NCBI RefSeq assembly: GCF_932526225.1
Contig: NC_064034.1
Location: forward strand, 9,177,387 to 9,241,386
DNA: 64,000 bases
Reading direction: 5' to 3'
From: Nematostella vectensis
Lineage: Eukaryota; Cnidaria; Anthozoa; Actiniaria; Edwardsiidae
The notes under the pieces were generated by a model. It did no database searches. It had not been told where the DNA came from and saw nothing but the letters and a program-made list of their open reading frames with translations. A program made the translations under genes and the position numbers. Below are positions 54,236-64,000 of the stretch, one piece after another; the first letter of the stretch is position 1; each line of letters opens with the position of its first letter.

Positions 54236-55275
54236 ACCACTAACCCTCCTCCCCGTCTCCCACTCCTGTACGCTACCCCCTCCTCCCCGTCTCCCACTCC
54301 TGTACGCTTCCCCCTCCTCCCCGTCTCCCACTCCTGTACGCTTCCCCCTCCTCCCCGTCTCCCACTCCTTTACGCTTCCCCCACCTCCCCGTCTCCCACT
54401 CCTGTACGCTTCCCCCTCCTCCCCGTCTCCCACTCCTGTACGCTCCCCCCTCCTCCCCGTCTCCCACTCCTGTACGCTTCCCCTCCTCCCCGTCTCCCAC
54501 TCCTGTACGCTACCCCCTCCTCCCCGTCTCCCACTCCTGTACGCTTCCCCCTCCTCCCCGTCTCCCACTCCTGTACGCTCCCCCACCTCCCCGTCTCCCA
54601 CTCCTGTACGCTTCCCTCTCCTCCCCGTCTCCCACTCCTGTACGCTCCCCCTCCTCCCCGTCTCCCACTCCTGTACGCTTCCCCTCCTCCCCGTCTCCCA
54701 CTCCTGTACGCTTCCCCCTCCTCCCCGTCTCCCACTCCTGTACGCTTCTCCCTTTTCCCCGTCTCCCACTCCTGTACGCTTCCCCCTCCTCCCCGTCTCC
54801 CACTCCTTTACGCTTCCCCCTCCTCCCCGTCTCCCACTCCTGTACGCTTCCCCCTCCTCCCCGTCTCCCACTCCTTTACGCTTCCCCCTCCTCCCCGTCT
54901 CCCACTCCTGTACGCTTCCCCCTCCTCCCCGTCTCCCACTCCTGTACGCTTCCCCCTCCTCCCCGTCTCCCACTCCTTTACGCTTCCCCCTCCTCCCCGT
55001 CTCCCACTCCTGTACGCTTCCCCCTCTTCCCCGTCTCCCACTCCTGTACGCTTCCCCCTCCTCCCCGTCTCCCACTCCTGTACGCTTCCCCCTCCTCCCC
55101 GTCTCCCACTCCTGTACGCTCCCCCCACCTCCCCGTCCCCCACTCCTGTACGCTTCCCCCTCCTCCCCGTCTCCCACTCCTGTACGCTTCCCCCTCCTCC
55201 CCGTCTCCCACTCCTATGCGCTTCCCCCTCCTCCCCGTCTCCCACTCCTGTACGCTTCCCCCACCTCCCCGTCTG
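54236..55275 (-). repeat. 33-bp minisatellite, about 31 copies, strongly strand-asymmetric
   Basis: The unit on the plus strand is close to ctccccgtctcccactcctg followed by tacgcttcccct, almost all pyrimidine. Because 33 is a multiple of three, the minus strand stays open in all frames (RSGRRGGGGSVQEWETGRRG-like), but no splice or start context supports translation. It lies between the signal-peptide exon and the VWC exon and is probably intronic. Confidence 0.95.
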
Positions 55276-55600
55276 GTGGTTTTAGAGTACCAAAATAAAC
55301 GAGGGAAGTCTGAGTAAGTTTCTGTTTCGGCGGGGAGTTTTGGGAGTAGGTTTGACTTTTTTTTTTTTGAAAGCTACAGTTGACTGTGGTTATCCATAGT
55401 TAAATCTAATTTATCTTTAATTTAATCCCCTTTTAACCTTGTTTGCAGAAAATCACTATTAACATTTCTTATAGACTCTTCTTAAAAAGTTTAGATGAAA
55501 CTTGAAGAAATAGCGCAGTTTGTTGAAAAATGCTTGGTGGTTAGAGAAACATTGTAGCAAATTGCAGGTAACAGTTTGTTAAGAAGTATTTGTTACTCAC

Positions 55601-55672
55601 CTCTCCTCTGCCGAGAACTACAGTCGTTGAGATCACCAAAAGAGTAAAAAAAACTTTCAATAAAACAGTCAT
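55601..55672 (-). CDS. Candidate signal-peptide first exon (possibly of the VWC gene)
   Basis: An ATG followed by a typical signal peptide (MTVLLKVFFTLLVISTTVVL, then GRGE) ends at a strong GAG|GTGAGT donor in phase 0. The position and orientation fit a first exon of the secreted VWC protein 2 kb downstream, but the VWC exon needs phase 1, so the join is not direct. Confidence 0.45.
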
Positions 55673-55849
55673 ACTTAGTTTCGTCCAGTTTTTTCTACTA
55701 CACCCAAGGATTGCGTGTCCTAGTTATCGGATGAGTCAGAGAGTAATCAAGTTCTCGTTTAAGTAATCTTTTTTCTTATGGAAATCAATTAGATTTTTTT
55801 TTTGTAATTAAACGACACACACATGCATGCGTCAATTATCACGGTACGG

Positions 55850-56990
55850 ACAAATCCGGATCGCAAGTCCACAGTTCCGCCCGCCAACTCAAGTGCACAT
55901 TCATCACGCAGTGATGGAAAACAAAAAAAGATAAGGTTATGGACTTTATTTTAAAGAAAAGTGTATTCGTAGAATAACCATGTTACACAAGAGATTAACA
56001 GATTATTTTTTAATTGTGGCCCCATAACGAGTTGATGTATTCATGTTCATTTTGTTAAAAATTCAATTTTTTCACGTTATCGGCTTCAAAATTAAAAAAA
56101 CGAGCATCCAATGTTATTACTTTCCTTCTTTCTACAATTTACATCTAACCTCCGTAAGCCAGTTATTTCCTTTATCTAATCAATAAAAAATGTGTTGGTA
56201 ATTCTCTTTCAACGAACATGTGACGTCGTCACACAAAAGCTCCTATCTAAATAGAATTAGAATCGTACAAGAAAATGAATGAGTGAGATATTCTTGGCGT
56301 GGGAAATTCTTGGGTAAAAAACGTATATATAGTATAATTTGTCAAATGGTTATTGTGATGTTCTTTTACACGGAAGCCACGACTTTGACCAACTTGACAC
56401 CAAAACATACGCAGCATGGGGAAGAATACTTCATTCATTCACAAAAAGATTTCATGTTCATTCACAAGCACAAGTGCGTGCTTGGGGGTTTGAACTTGTC
56501 TGTTTGCAAAAATTAAACGGATAGATAAAAAGTAAAAGCGTCTGCTCTTTCTTTTATCAAAAATATATCTTTCTTTGACATGAACAAAGTAAACGGATAG
56601 TTTTTATAATGTGACACGTATAACAGACTTTTATTGGAATTAATTGGTTATTTTCATGAGATATAGCCGAGACGAAATATCTTTGAAAGAAATAACATTC
56701 ATTTTATCCTAATTTAACATCTATTTATCGCTACTCAAACTAAAAATAATTGTCTAAAGTATTTTTGAAATGAGAAGTGTAGTGGCTTGAACTTAGCCTT
56801 GGTTAAAATAGCTGCCGAGCCAAACAAATATTGGCACCCGCTTTATTGAATGAAAGGCAGCGAAAACACAAAGGCCTTCGAAGCTACTATTCACCCCTTG
56901 AAAAGTCCCGCATATATACTAGATACGCTCCCATCAACCATTTATTAGACATTATACTGATTTCAACCGGCTTTTAGCCAGTTTTGAGAT
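55850..56990 (+). repeat. Segmental duplication, copy 1 (~1.1 kb)
   Basis: This segment matches 57405-58480 in order and orientation: for example aaagataaggttatggactt at both 55926 and 57497, gtgtattcgtaraataacca, tacacggaagccacgac, and the ends near 56975 and 58465 (cggcttttag). The copies differ by frequent substitutions and indels. No coding content was recognised in either. Confidence 0.85.
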
Positions 56991-57079
56991 AGACAAACCT
57001 ATTAACCTCAAAGTAATTTTAAAAAAGCAAATGGCATTCATAGAGTGAAGATGTGGCTAGTATAAGATACTTGGGGTAT

Positions 57080-57230
57080 CATTGATGACCTCACGTCACG
57101 TGATCATCATTGATCACGTGGCGTGTGGTATGCCGTAATCATCCTTGAACACGTGACGTGAGGTATGACGTATTCATCATTGATCACGTGCCTCACACGC
57201 AGCTCGACTTGTTCATCCTCCAAAGTACAT
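57080..57230 (+). pseudogene. Amplified fragment related to exon 13 of the FAM194-domain gene
   Basis: The stretch 57154-57197 matches 48719-48762 with about three mismatches over 44 bases (shared tgatcacgtgcctc and cacgcagctcg) and still translates as YDVFIIDHVPHTQL against YDVFISDHVPRTQL. Upstream, two diverged partial units (gatcacgtggcgtg, gaacacgtgacgtg) make a small tandem array. It lies between the two copies of the 1.1 kb duplication. Confidence 0.65.
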
Positions 57231-57404
57231 CGTGTGATCTTAATTTTTTTATAGTTAGTTATACAAGTGCTGTCGTGTCTTGTCATGTTGTGTCGCGTCG
57301 TTAACATTACTTACTCACGCATCCAATTGGGCAAGCGAGGGAGGAGTGAGTGGGGATATCGCCAATGCGTACTTGAATGCAGGCTATGTGTTTTGGTTAT
57401 TTGA

Positions 57405-58480
57405 AAAAAAGTTTTTGCATTGTGCAAAGTCTAGAGTTCCGCCCGTAAACTCAAGTGCAGTATCACCACTCAGTTCTCGAGAACAAAAATCATTTTAAAG
57501 ATAAGGTTATGGACTTAATTTCAAAGAAAAGTGTATTCGTAAAATAACCATGTTACACAACAGATCAACAGATTATTTTTTTTAATTGTGGTCCCATAAC
57601 GAATTGATGCATTCATTTTCATTTTGTAAAATATTCTTCTTTGTTGGTACAATTTTTCTCACGTTATCGTTCAAAAAAAATGAGCATCCTTTCTCACTTT
57701 CTTTCTTTGTTTCCTTCTTTCTACAATCTACATCTAACCTCCGTAAGCCAGTTATTACCTTTATCTAATTAATAAAAAAAACTGTGTAGGTAATTGCTCT
57801 TTCAACGAATATAACTGTGATCTTTCGTCCAACAGCTCCCACCTAAATAGAATTGAAATGGACAAAAGAAGAAGAGGCCCCCCGTGAGATATTCTAAGAG
57901 GAAAAACGTGTACATAGACATAGTATAATTTGTTAATAGTTATTGTGATGAATGCTCTTTTACACGGAAGCCACGACATCAAAACATACGCAGCATGGGG
58001 AAAATACCTATGTTCATTCACAAGTTCTTGGAGGATTGGACTTGTCTGTTTGCAATAACTAAAGGAATAGACAAAAATAAAAGCATCTGCTCTTTTTTAT
58101 ATTTAAAATATCTCTTTCTTTGACTTGAATAAAGTAGATTGATAGTCATTACATAATGTGACACGTATTAGAGACTTTTTTTGGAATTATAATTGGTTAT
58201 TTAAATGCGATTAGCCGAGAGGATATGTTTTTTAAAGAAATTACATTTATCTTTATTCAACTTCACTATCTCTACTCAAAATAAAACCACTGTGGATTAA
58301 AACACCTGCCAAGCCAATATGAAGATGATAATCAGCGAAATTGGATGAAAACAGCGAAAAGACCCTCGCCTACAAACCTACTATACACCCCTTGAAAATT
58401 CCCGTACATAATAGTAGATACACTCCAATCACCCATTCATTTGACGTTATACCGGTTTTTTTCGGCTTTTAGTTCGTTTG
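57405..58480 (+). repeat. Segmental duplication, copy 2 (~1.1 kb)
   Basis: Second copy of the segment at 55850-56990, starting around tttgcattgtgcaaagtc and including the shared ctaacctccgtaagccagtt and cgttatacc/cattatact end. It is somewhat shorter through deletions. Confidence 0.85.
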
Positions 58481-59043
58481 AGTTATTCAAACTTATACCC
58501 TGTTCCCCTAAGAGTTTTTAGTAAAAAAAAACTCATACAGTTTTGTTAAAAAGTAAATTTATCCATTAAAGGAACCATTTTTATTGTTTACATGTGCGTA
58601 TTTGTCAACCTGTTTAAGCGCTGGCCTCTGATTGGCTGAGACTGCAGGTGCCCTTGGTCTTTATGTTTCTTTCCCATCTGCCTTAAAGACTTGCGTCCTT
58701 GCCCCTTCGCAATGAAAGCACGCTTTTATCGCATGAGTCCACAAGCGATTGCTCTTTTGCACTTTTATAACGCTTCAACGCTGACAGGCAAAAAAGCGTT
58801 CGCTAGGCCTATCACCCGCAATGGCAGACGGCTAAACATTTTGAGTGATCAAAAATTAGCATTTCAAAGGACTTCCTAACAATGTTATTCAAATAACAAT
58901 CATTGCAGAGGAAAGAAGGAACTTGAAGTCAGCCACCCTTGGCGCCCGCTACTCTCTGGTTGATGTCAGAGAAATGATAACGTTTTTTGGAAGTTAACGT
59001 TTGACTTGAAGACTACTAATCGCCTTGGAAGTCGGGGTGTATC
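58481..59043. other. Upstream region of the first Gal-3-O-sulfotransferase gene
   Basis: No gene or repeat array seen. It should contain the promoter and 5' UTR of the gene at 59044. Confidence 0.45.
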
Positions 59044-61278
59044 ATGATACATAGGAGATTCTCCAAACTGAAGGCGCTTTTCTTCGTTTGTGCAGCTAAC
59101 CTTGTTCTAGTGTTTGTTATAATTACCTACTACGACTTCAGGAAATCATCGCAATTCCGTAAACCTTTCTTCTCAGATAGACTTGATATATCACTGGATG
59201 GCCGCCATTATATCCAAAGGGACACAAGGTAAATGATATAATAATCGTATGAGTCTTTTTAAACTTTATTATAATTTTCTAAATTAATTATTTTCCTAAA
59301 ACACTATTTTTGTTGATTTATCATTGCATTCTAAAATAGGATTAGAATTGTTTTATGATTGTCTAGGTATCCTTCAAATATCTGAATTATATTTGGTTCT
59401 CCCATCTTAATGTCATACCTGACTTTTGCTTGTTTTTATCACTTTGTTGTCATCAACCTGTGTGCTGCATTGAACAATACGTCTTCCTGTTCTGTTTGAA
59501 CAATACGTCTTTCTGATCTGATTTATTTGGCTTTTCTATAAGGGTTAGTTTGCGTGTAATTTATGGATGATTTTGAAGGTGATTATTAATTGCAATAAAA
59601 AACACTATGAAAACCCCTGGCGTGATAACCAAATATGCCAATCTGCTTGTTCGCATCTGTCAGCTTAGGTGCATTGAGGTCTAGCTTTCGGTTTTGCAAT
59701 ATAAATCAAGCTAAATCAATCAACTGTCTGTCGGGTAATGTCTGTACAGTGCGCACTGTTTGTTGGGTAATTTCTGTACATTATACAGAACTGTTGGGTA
59801 ATGTCTGTACAGCGCGCACTGTCTGTCGGGTAATGTCTGTAATGTGCGCCCTGTCTGTTGAGTAATGTCTGTATTGCTCGCACTGTCTGTTGGGTAATTT
59901 CTGTACATTGTACATAACTGTTGGGTAATTTCTGTACATTGTTCATAACTGTTGGGTAATGTCTGCACATTGCGCACTGTCTGTCTGATAATCCTTGTAT
60001 AGTGCGCAATGTCTTTATGAAGGTATCTGTTTTGTACAGTTTCTTTCGGGAAATGACTGAACAATGCGCGCTGTCATTTCATTACAGTCTCGGATGAAGA
60101 GGCTCTTGGCTCAAGTGGCCCATGAGTGACTACAGACCGATGCTTCGACATGCGATGTGGCTTCCATCACATGTTATCTCAATCATTGCTTTATTTTCCA
60201 CTGCAGATGTACTCCAAAAAAGAACGTTGTCTTTTTGAAGACGCACAAAACCGGAAGCAGCACCATCACCAACATCTTACACCGATATGGGGAGAAGCAC
60301 GACTTGATCTTTGCTCTTCCTGCAGAAGGCAAAAACCGACTAGGTTGGCCGTGGTTCTTTCAGCAAAATCACGTCAAGCAATACAATGTTACGCCAAACA
60401 TTCTCTGCAGTCACGCACGCTACAACAAAGCCGTCCTGACCTCACTCATGCCAAACGATACAGTGTACGTCACGATATTGCGTGACCCTGTAACGCAATT
60501 CGAATCTACATTTTCGTATATGAATTTCGGTGAACTCCTGGGAATTTCTAACGAATCCGATGCACTGAAAACATTCTTGGATAAGCCAAAGGAAGTCTTG
60601 GTTGATTACGTTTTAACAAAAGACCTTAGAGTCTACAGCGACCGAGTGAAACTTATTCGGAATGGCATGTTCTTTGATTTGGGACTGGAGTCTAAAGACT
60701 TCGAAAATAAAAACCGCATTGCGGACTCTATCAAGGATTTGGAGTCTCAATTTGATCTAGTTATGCTTATGGAGCATTTTGATGAATCACTTGTTCTCTT
60801 GAGAAGACTTCTATGTTGGGAGCCAAATGACGTGCTATACTTCCATCTAAACCAAAGACAAGATGTCCACAAAAGAGTGCGTCTGCCTGAGAAACTTGCT
60901 CGTAAGATTCGACAATGGAGCGGAGCGGACGTAATTCTTTATGACCATTTTCGCAAAGTTTTCCATAAAAAGATCAGTCAAGAAACAGGAGACTTCCACA
61001 GTGAGATTCAAGGCCTAAGATTCAAAAACCAGTACATACAACACATGTGTCTTGACTCACAAAAATCCCAACAAGGGGAATTCAATCCCGAAACTAAAGG
61101 TTTTATCATTCGTCGTAACATAACGACAGCGATGAAGAACACATGTGATCGTATGGCTTGGGACGAAATCAGATATCAAAAGTTTCTTAAAAAGAAGCAA
61201 GACGTTATGCTACGGAGAAAGCAGTCTTGGTGGAACAACATGTGGCGGAGACTGGTGACTATTTATCACCCCGTATAA
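59044..61278 (+). CDS. Galactose-3-O-sulfotransferase-like Golgi enzyme (GAL3ST family)
   Basis: Two exons, 59044-59228 and 60207-61278, joined in phase 2, give 418 residues. Exon 1 is a short basic cytoplasmic tail and a single hydrophobic anchor (ALFFVCAANLVLVFVIITYY), the type II topology of Golgi sulfotransferases. Exon 2 begins with the 5'-phosphosulfate-binding element of the family (VVFLKTHKTGSSTITNIL, about residues 68-85) and has the 3'-phosphate-binding element TILRDPVTQFESTF (about 150-163). Length and layout match vertebrate GAL3ST1-4, which transfer sulfate from PAPS to the 3-OH of galactose on glycolipids or glycoproteins. The acceptor substrate cannot be read from the sequence. 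The ATG at 59044 is preferred because it gives a full anchor with a short tail. A paralogue begins at 63470. Confidence 0.92.
59725..60060 (+). repeat. ~36-bp minisatellite in the GAL3ST intron
   Basis: About nine units contain gggtaatgtctgtacag followed by tgcgcactgtctgt-type sequence. They occupy the intron between 59228 and 60207. Confidence 0.9.
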
Positions 61279-63469
61279 TTGGTTTGGTGGGGAAAATCTG
61301 CGAATATACCGATTAACAATAATTAATGTAAAAAAACAAAATTCATCCTTTCAAACATCATCTTATCGTGTAATGTAAATAATATTTTATAAAACCTGCG
61401 ACTTTGCCTTTGTGTCATGCATTGTAATAGATGGACACAATTTTAAATGCTTTAAAAAAACATGCAAGAGCAGGGCACCATCTGTAAACGATGTTTGTTA
61501 AAACCACCGCTGTCCTCGCTTGACTGGGGCTTTCGATCCTATGGCGGCTGACTCAATACAAAGAGGATCCTCCGAGCCCATTATTGCTCGGGTGCGCAAA
61601 CCGATCCAATACAGGTATGTCTTGCATTGTTGACCACAAGGCAAAAAAGATGTTGGTGGTGAAAAGGAAAAGTATTTTCACAACATCTAGAGATCCCATT
61701 TACCCTCCGACCATGGAAAATCCCCCACAAATCCTTTAAATCACCACAAACCTCGTTTTTCACTTCCAATTAAATATGCTAGCTATTTGGTTTGTTTAAG
61801 AACGCGAAGCGCCATCGACTCGTTTATTTGTCCATTCATTTAGCATTTAGTTATCGTCATAAACTAGTTTATTTATCCGTTCACTTCTTGAGATCATTCA
61901 GAATATGATTTATTCGCACTTCAGTAATTTGTATCAACAAAAATCTATGAATACGAAAGCTGAATGTCGGGAATAATTTCCGGCGGACGAAGAAGGAAAG
62001 CATGTGAAAGAAAGGTTACAATAAATAAATGTTACACTGCACTGAAGCAAATTGGAAGGCGAAGCCCCAAGGAAACGATGGTTTGACCAGGATGGATGGT
62101 AACAGACATGAAAATATTGGGGACACGAAAACAGAAACAAAAGGAAGTATTTGGGGACACAGCCACGCCTACTACTCCCGGCGTCGAGAGACCGCGCCGC
62201 TTATTATTTTTGACAATGTAGGGATGTCCAATTTCTCACAGAGAACCTCCAAATGCTCCTAAATTTGGATGTTCTCGCGTGACGGCATTTTGTTGTAAGG
62301 CTGATACTCGATCGTGGGAGGTGCTTCCATATTTGATTTAAAGCAAAAAGCTCGACACTTCGAGTAGACTGCTCGTTCTAAGCAGGTTTCTATGATTGAT
62401 ATGTGACTTGGTACAGGCCTCACCCTCTCCCCATAATCAGCTTTGAGTAGGGCGGGGCGAGAAGTCAGGTGGGGAAGTTATGGCATTATGGTGGGAAACC
62501 TGTAAGCTAATGTCCAGATGCTATTTATACTGATCATGACACAATAAACAGGCGAGAAATGGAACTGATAACATCGTAAATAAACTGGTCAAACTGTTTT
62601 TAAGGATGATGTAAGAATATAAGATGTTGTCTTTGGGAAGAGCATCACCTACCAAACAGCAAATGACAAACTAAATTCCTTCGATAGAAATAACAAGAGC
62701 AAGATAAGGAAGAGTTTGACTATATGGAATTATGCAAAATTAAGACAATGTATCAGCGGTAATAATAAGATTAGGATAAAGGTATTTGCCAAACCGTTTT
62801 TTTGTGCCTAGGAAATATAACCCGGTTTTGTTAAACACTAACTACGCATGCTAAGTCGAACAATGAGGAGATCCATATCAAAGTAAAATATAATGCGAAA
62901 TGTCGGATTGGGGAAGTGAAAGTAAATATCGTGTCAGACGTGTCAGAAACGACTTTTGCATATTAACAATTCCTTCATAAGACATTTCCCTCTAACATGA
63001 CAGATTAAAACCAACAAAAAAAAGAAATGTAAAGAGCTTAGGGAAAGAGTCTTTAGACAGTTTCCCGAACATATGATGAATTACTACATCAAGAAAAAAG
63101 AACTTTAAAAATAGAAGAAAATATAAGCAATTCATTTAGGGACAGCTTCTTTTTACATTTTTCCGTACAGATTACAAGACGTACAACATCAAAGGAAAGA
63201 AATGTAGATTTTCAATAAACATAGGGAAAGGCTCTTTAGAGATCGCACTCCAACATGAGAAATTACAACATTTAAAGAAAAAAAATGCAGTTGTGTGCAA
63301 CAATGAGAATAGCGACAGTCTCGTTCGCCTAACAACATGACAGATGACAACATTTAAAGAAAAGAAAGGTAGAGAAACAAAAGACTATAATGGCAGCCCG
63401 GTTAGACATGGTCCTCCCAAAGAGTCAAGGTCTTTCTCTAGCAACTCTAAATATCCGCTGGAAAGCAAT
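61279..63469. other. Intergenic region between the two sulfotransferase genes
   Basis: No gene supported. It contains the dispersed repeat at 62223-62356. From about 62990 to 63370 there is a loose ~80-100-base periodicity of purine-rich units with acatgacagat-, caacatttaaagaaaagaaa- and gggaaaggctcttta-like motifs, directly upstream of the second sulfotransferase exon. Confidence 0.5.
62223..62356 (+). repeat. Dispersed repeat, copy 2 (first copy at 4535)
   Basis: Matches 4535-4670 in the same orientation, sharing aaatttggatgttctcgc and gtaaggctgatactcgat, then gcttccat and aaaaagct. Confidence 0.75.
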
Positions 63470-64000
63470 ATGATATTTCGCAACCTCAAGGCGCTATTTT
63501 ACGTTATTTGCGCTGTTAGTTTGATGATAGTGTGTGTTATCGTCGTGTTCTACGACTTCAAAACATCACCGCGAAATCGCTCCTTTACTCACGGGGACGC
63601 AATTCTGGTGGACGCCCGTCATAATACCCGTAAAAAGAGGTTTGTTAACGTAGTGTTAATTATTTATCTATTTATCATTGATGCTTTATGCAGGCGGATC
63701 CAGTTCAACAAGGCAAATTTACATTGATGTATCTGCTACTAACAGAATTCAATAGAATGATACTTGCATACAAAACAAAAGAGCTAAGAATACAACAATT
63801 TAAACATTGGTTGGTACATGTTTGCTTATTAATTTGTGCAATTATTTCGTCGTTTATAAATATATTCTGATACAGAAAATATCCATTTTAAAAGTTGCTG
63901 GAAAAAAATTATCCTCTCCTTTTTCCCAGGAGCGGACCATTCCTTTTTTTCCCAGCCAGCATTGGTTAGGCATTTTAGCACAATGAATACATGAATAATT
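63470..64000 (+). CDS. First exon of a second GAL3ST-like gene (3' partial, runs off window)
   Basis: Exon 63470-63639 encodes a short tail and a type II anchor (MIFRNLKALFYVICAVSLM, then IVCVIVVFYDFK) that parallels exon 1 of the gene at 59044 (KLKALFFV... and TYYDFRKSS). It also ends in phase 2, at AAG AG|GTTTGT. The frame is open upstream to 63344, but the ATG at 63470 matches the start of the paralogue. The catalytic exon would lie beyond 64000 and is not visible; 63640-64000 reads as intron. Confidence 0.75.

Noticed and set aside
54215-55245. A 320-residue Gly/Glu/Arg repeat protein on the minus strand
   Set aside because: The 33-bp tandem unit keeps every frame open; there is no splice or start context and it lies between two exons of a plausible gene.
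36914-62515. Similarity between about 36914-36957 and 62470-62515 (aggtggggaag, ttatggcat, cctgta)
   Set aside because: Matches are short and interrupted; could be chance.

Overview
The window is animal nuclear DNA. Genes are split by GT-AG introns with phase-consistent joins, intergenic DNA is AT-rich, and tandem repeats and small DNA elements are abundant. The gene mix points to an early-branching metazoan, most likely an anthozoan cnidarian of the Nematostella type: a beta-helix/polytopic membrane protein, a large intronless SGNH hydrolase, a PRDM9-like PR/SET protein, tandem Gal-3-O-sulfotransferases, and CNBD2- and C3orf20/ERICH6-like proteins. The organism is inferred from family content, not from a diagnostic locus.

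Layout. 1-8040 (+): 3' part of a gene for an extracellular beta-helix protein with a C-terminal multi-pass membrane domain. 8370-8530: decayed fragment of an SGNH hydrolase. 9090-27611 (-): a 21-exon CNBD2-like gene (797 codons plus stop in my model). Its introns hold an intact intronless SGNH hydrolase on the opposite strand (12292-13761), several minisatellites, DNA elements with terminal inverted repeats, a dead duplicate exon and a hammerhead ribozyme in a retrozyme-like unit (25648-26065). 29274-32721 (-): four-exon PRDM9-like gene with three zinc fingers. 32722-38047: no convincing gene. 38048-40278 (+): secreted TSP1 plus LamG-like protein. 41655-50477 (+): 18-exon C3orf20/ERICH6-like gene with a FAM194 domain. 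53533-55672 (-): secreted von Willebrand factor C protein, incompletely resolved. 55850-58480: a ~1.1 kb segment present twice in direct orientation. 59044-61278 (+): complete galactose-3-O-sulfotransferase; 63470 onward (+): first exon of a tandem paralogue that runs off the window.

The genes do not form one pathway. CNBD2 and the FAM194 families are associated with sperm or cilia in vertebrates and PRDM9 acts in meiosis, but co-location here is not evidence of shared function. The most unusual items are the hammerhead-bearing 370-bp unit, the beta-helix/membrane protein, and repeated cases where the end of an exon, its splice donor or its stop codon has been copied into adjacent tandem repeats (exon end near 10.6 kb, exon 2 end near 43.8 kb, stop codon near 29.27 kb, 3' UTR near 9.1 kb). 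All exon models come from reading frames, splice dinucleotides and family similarity recognised by eye; no alignment was run.
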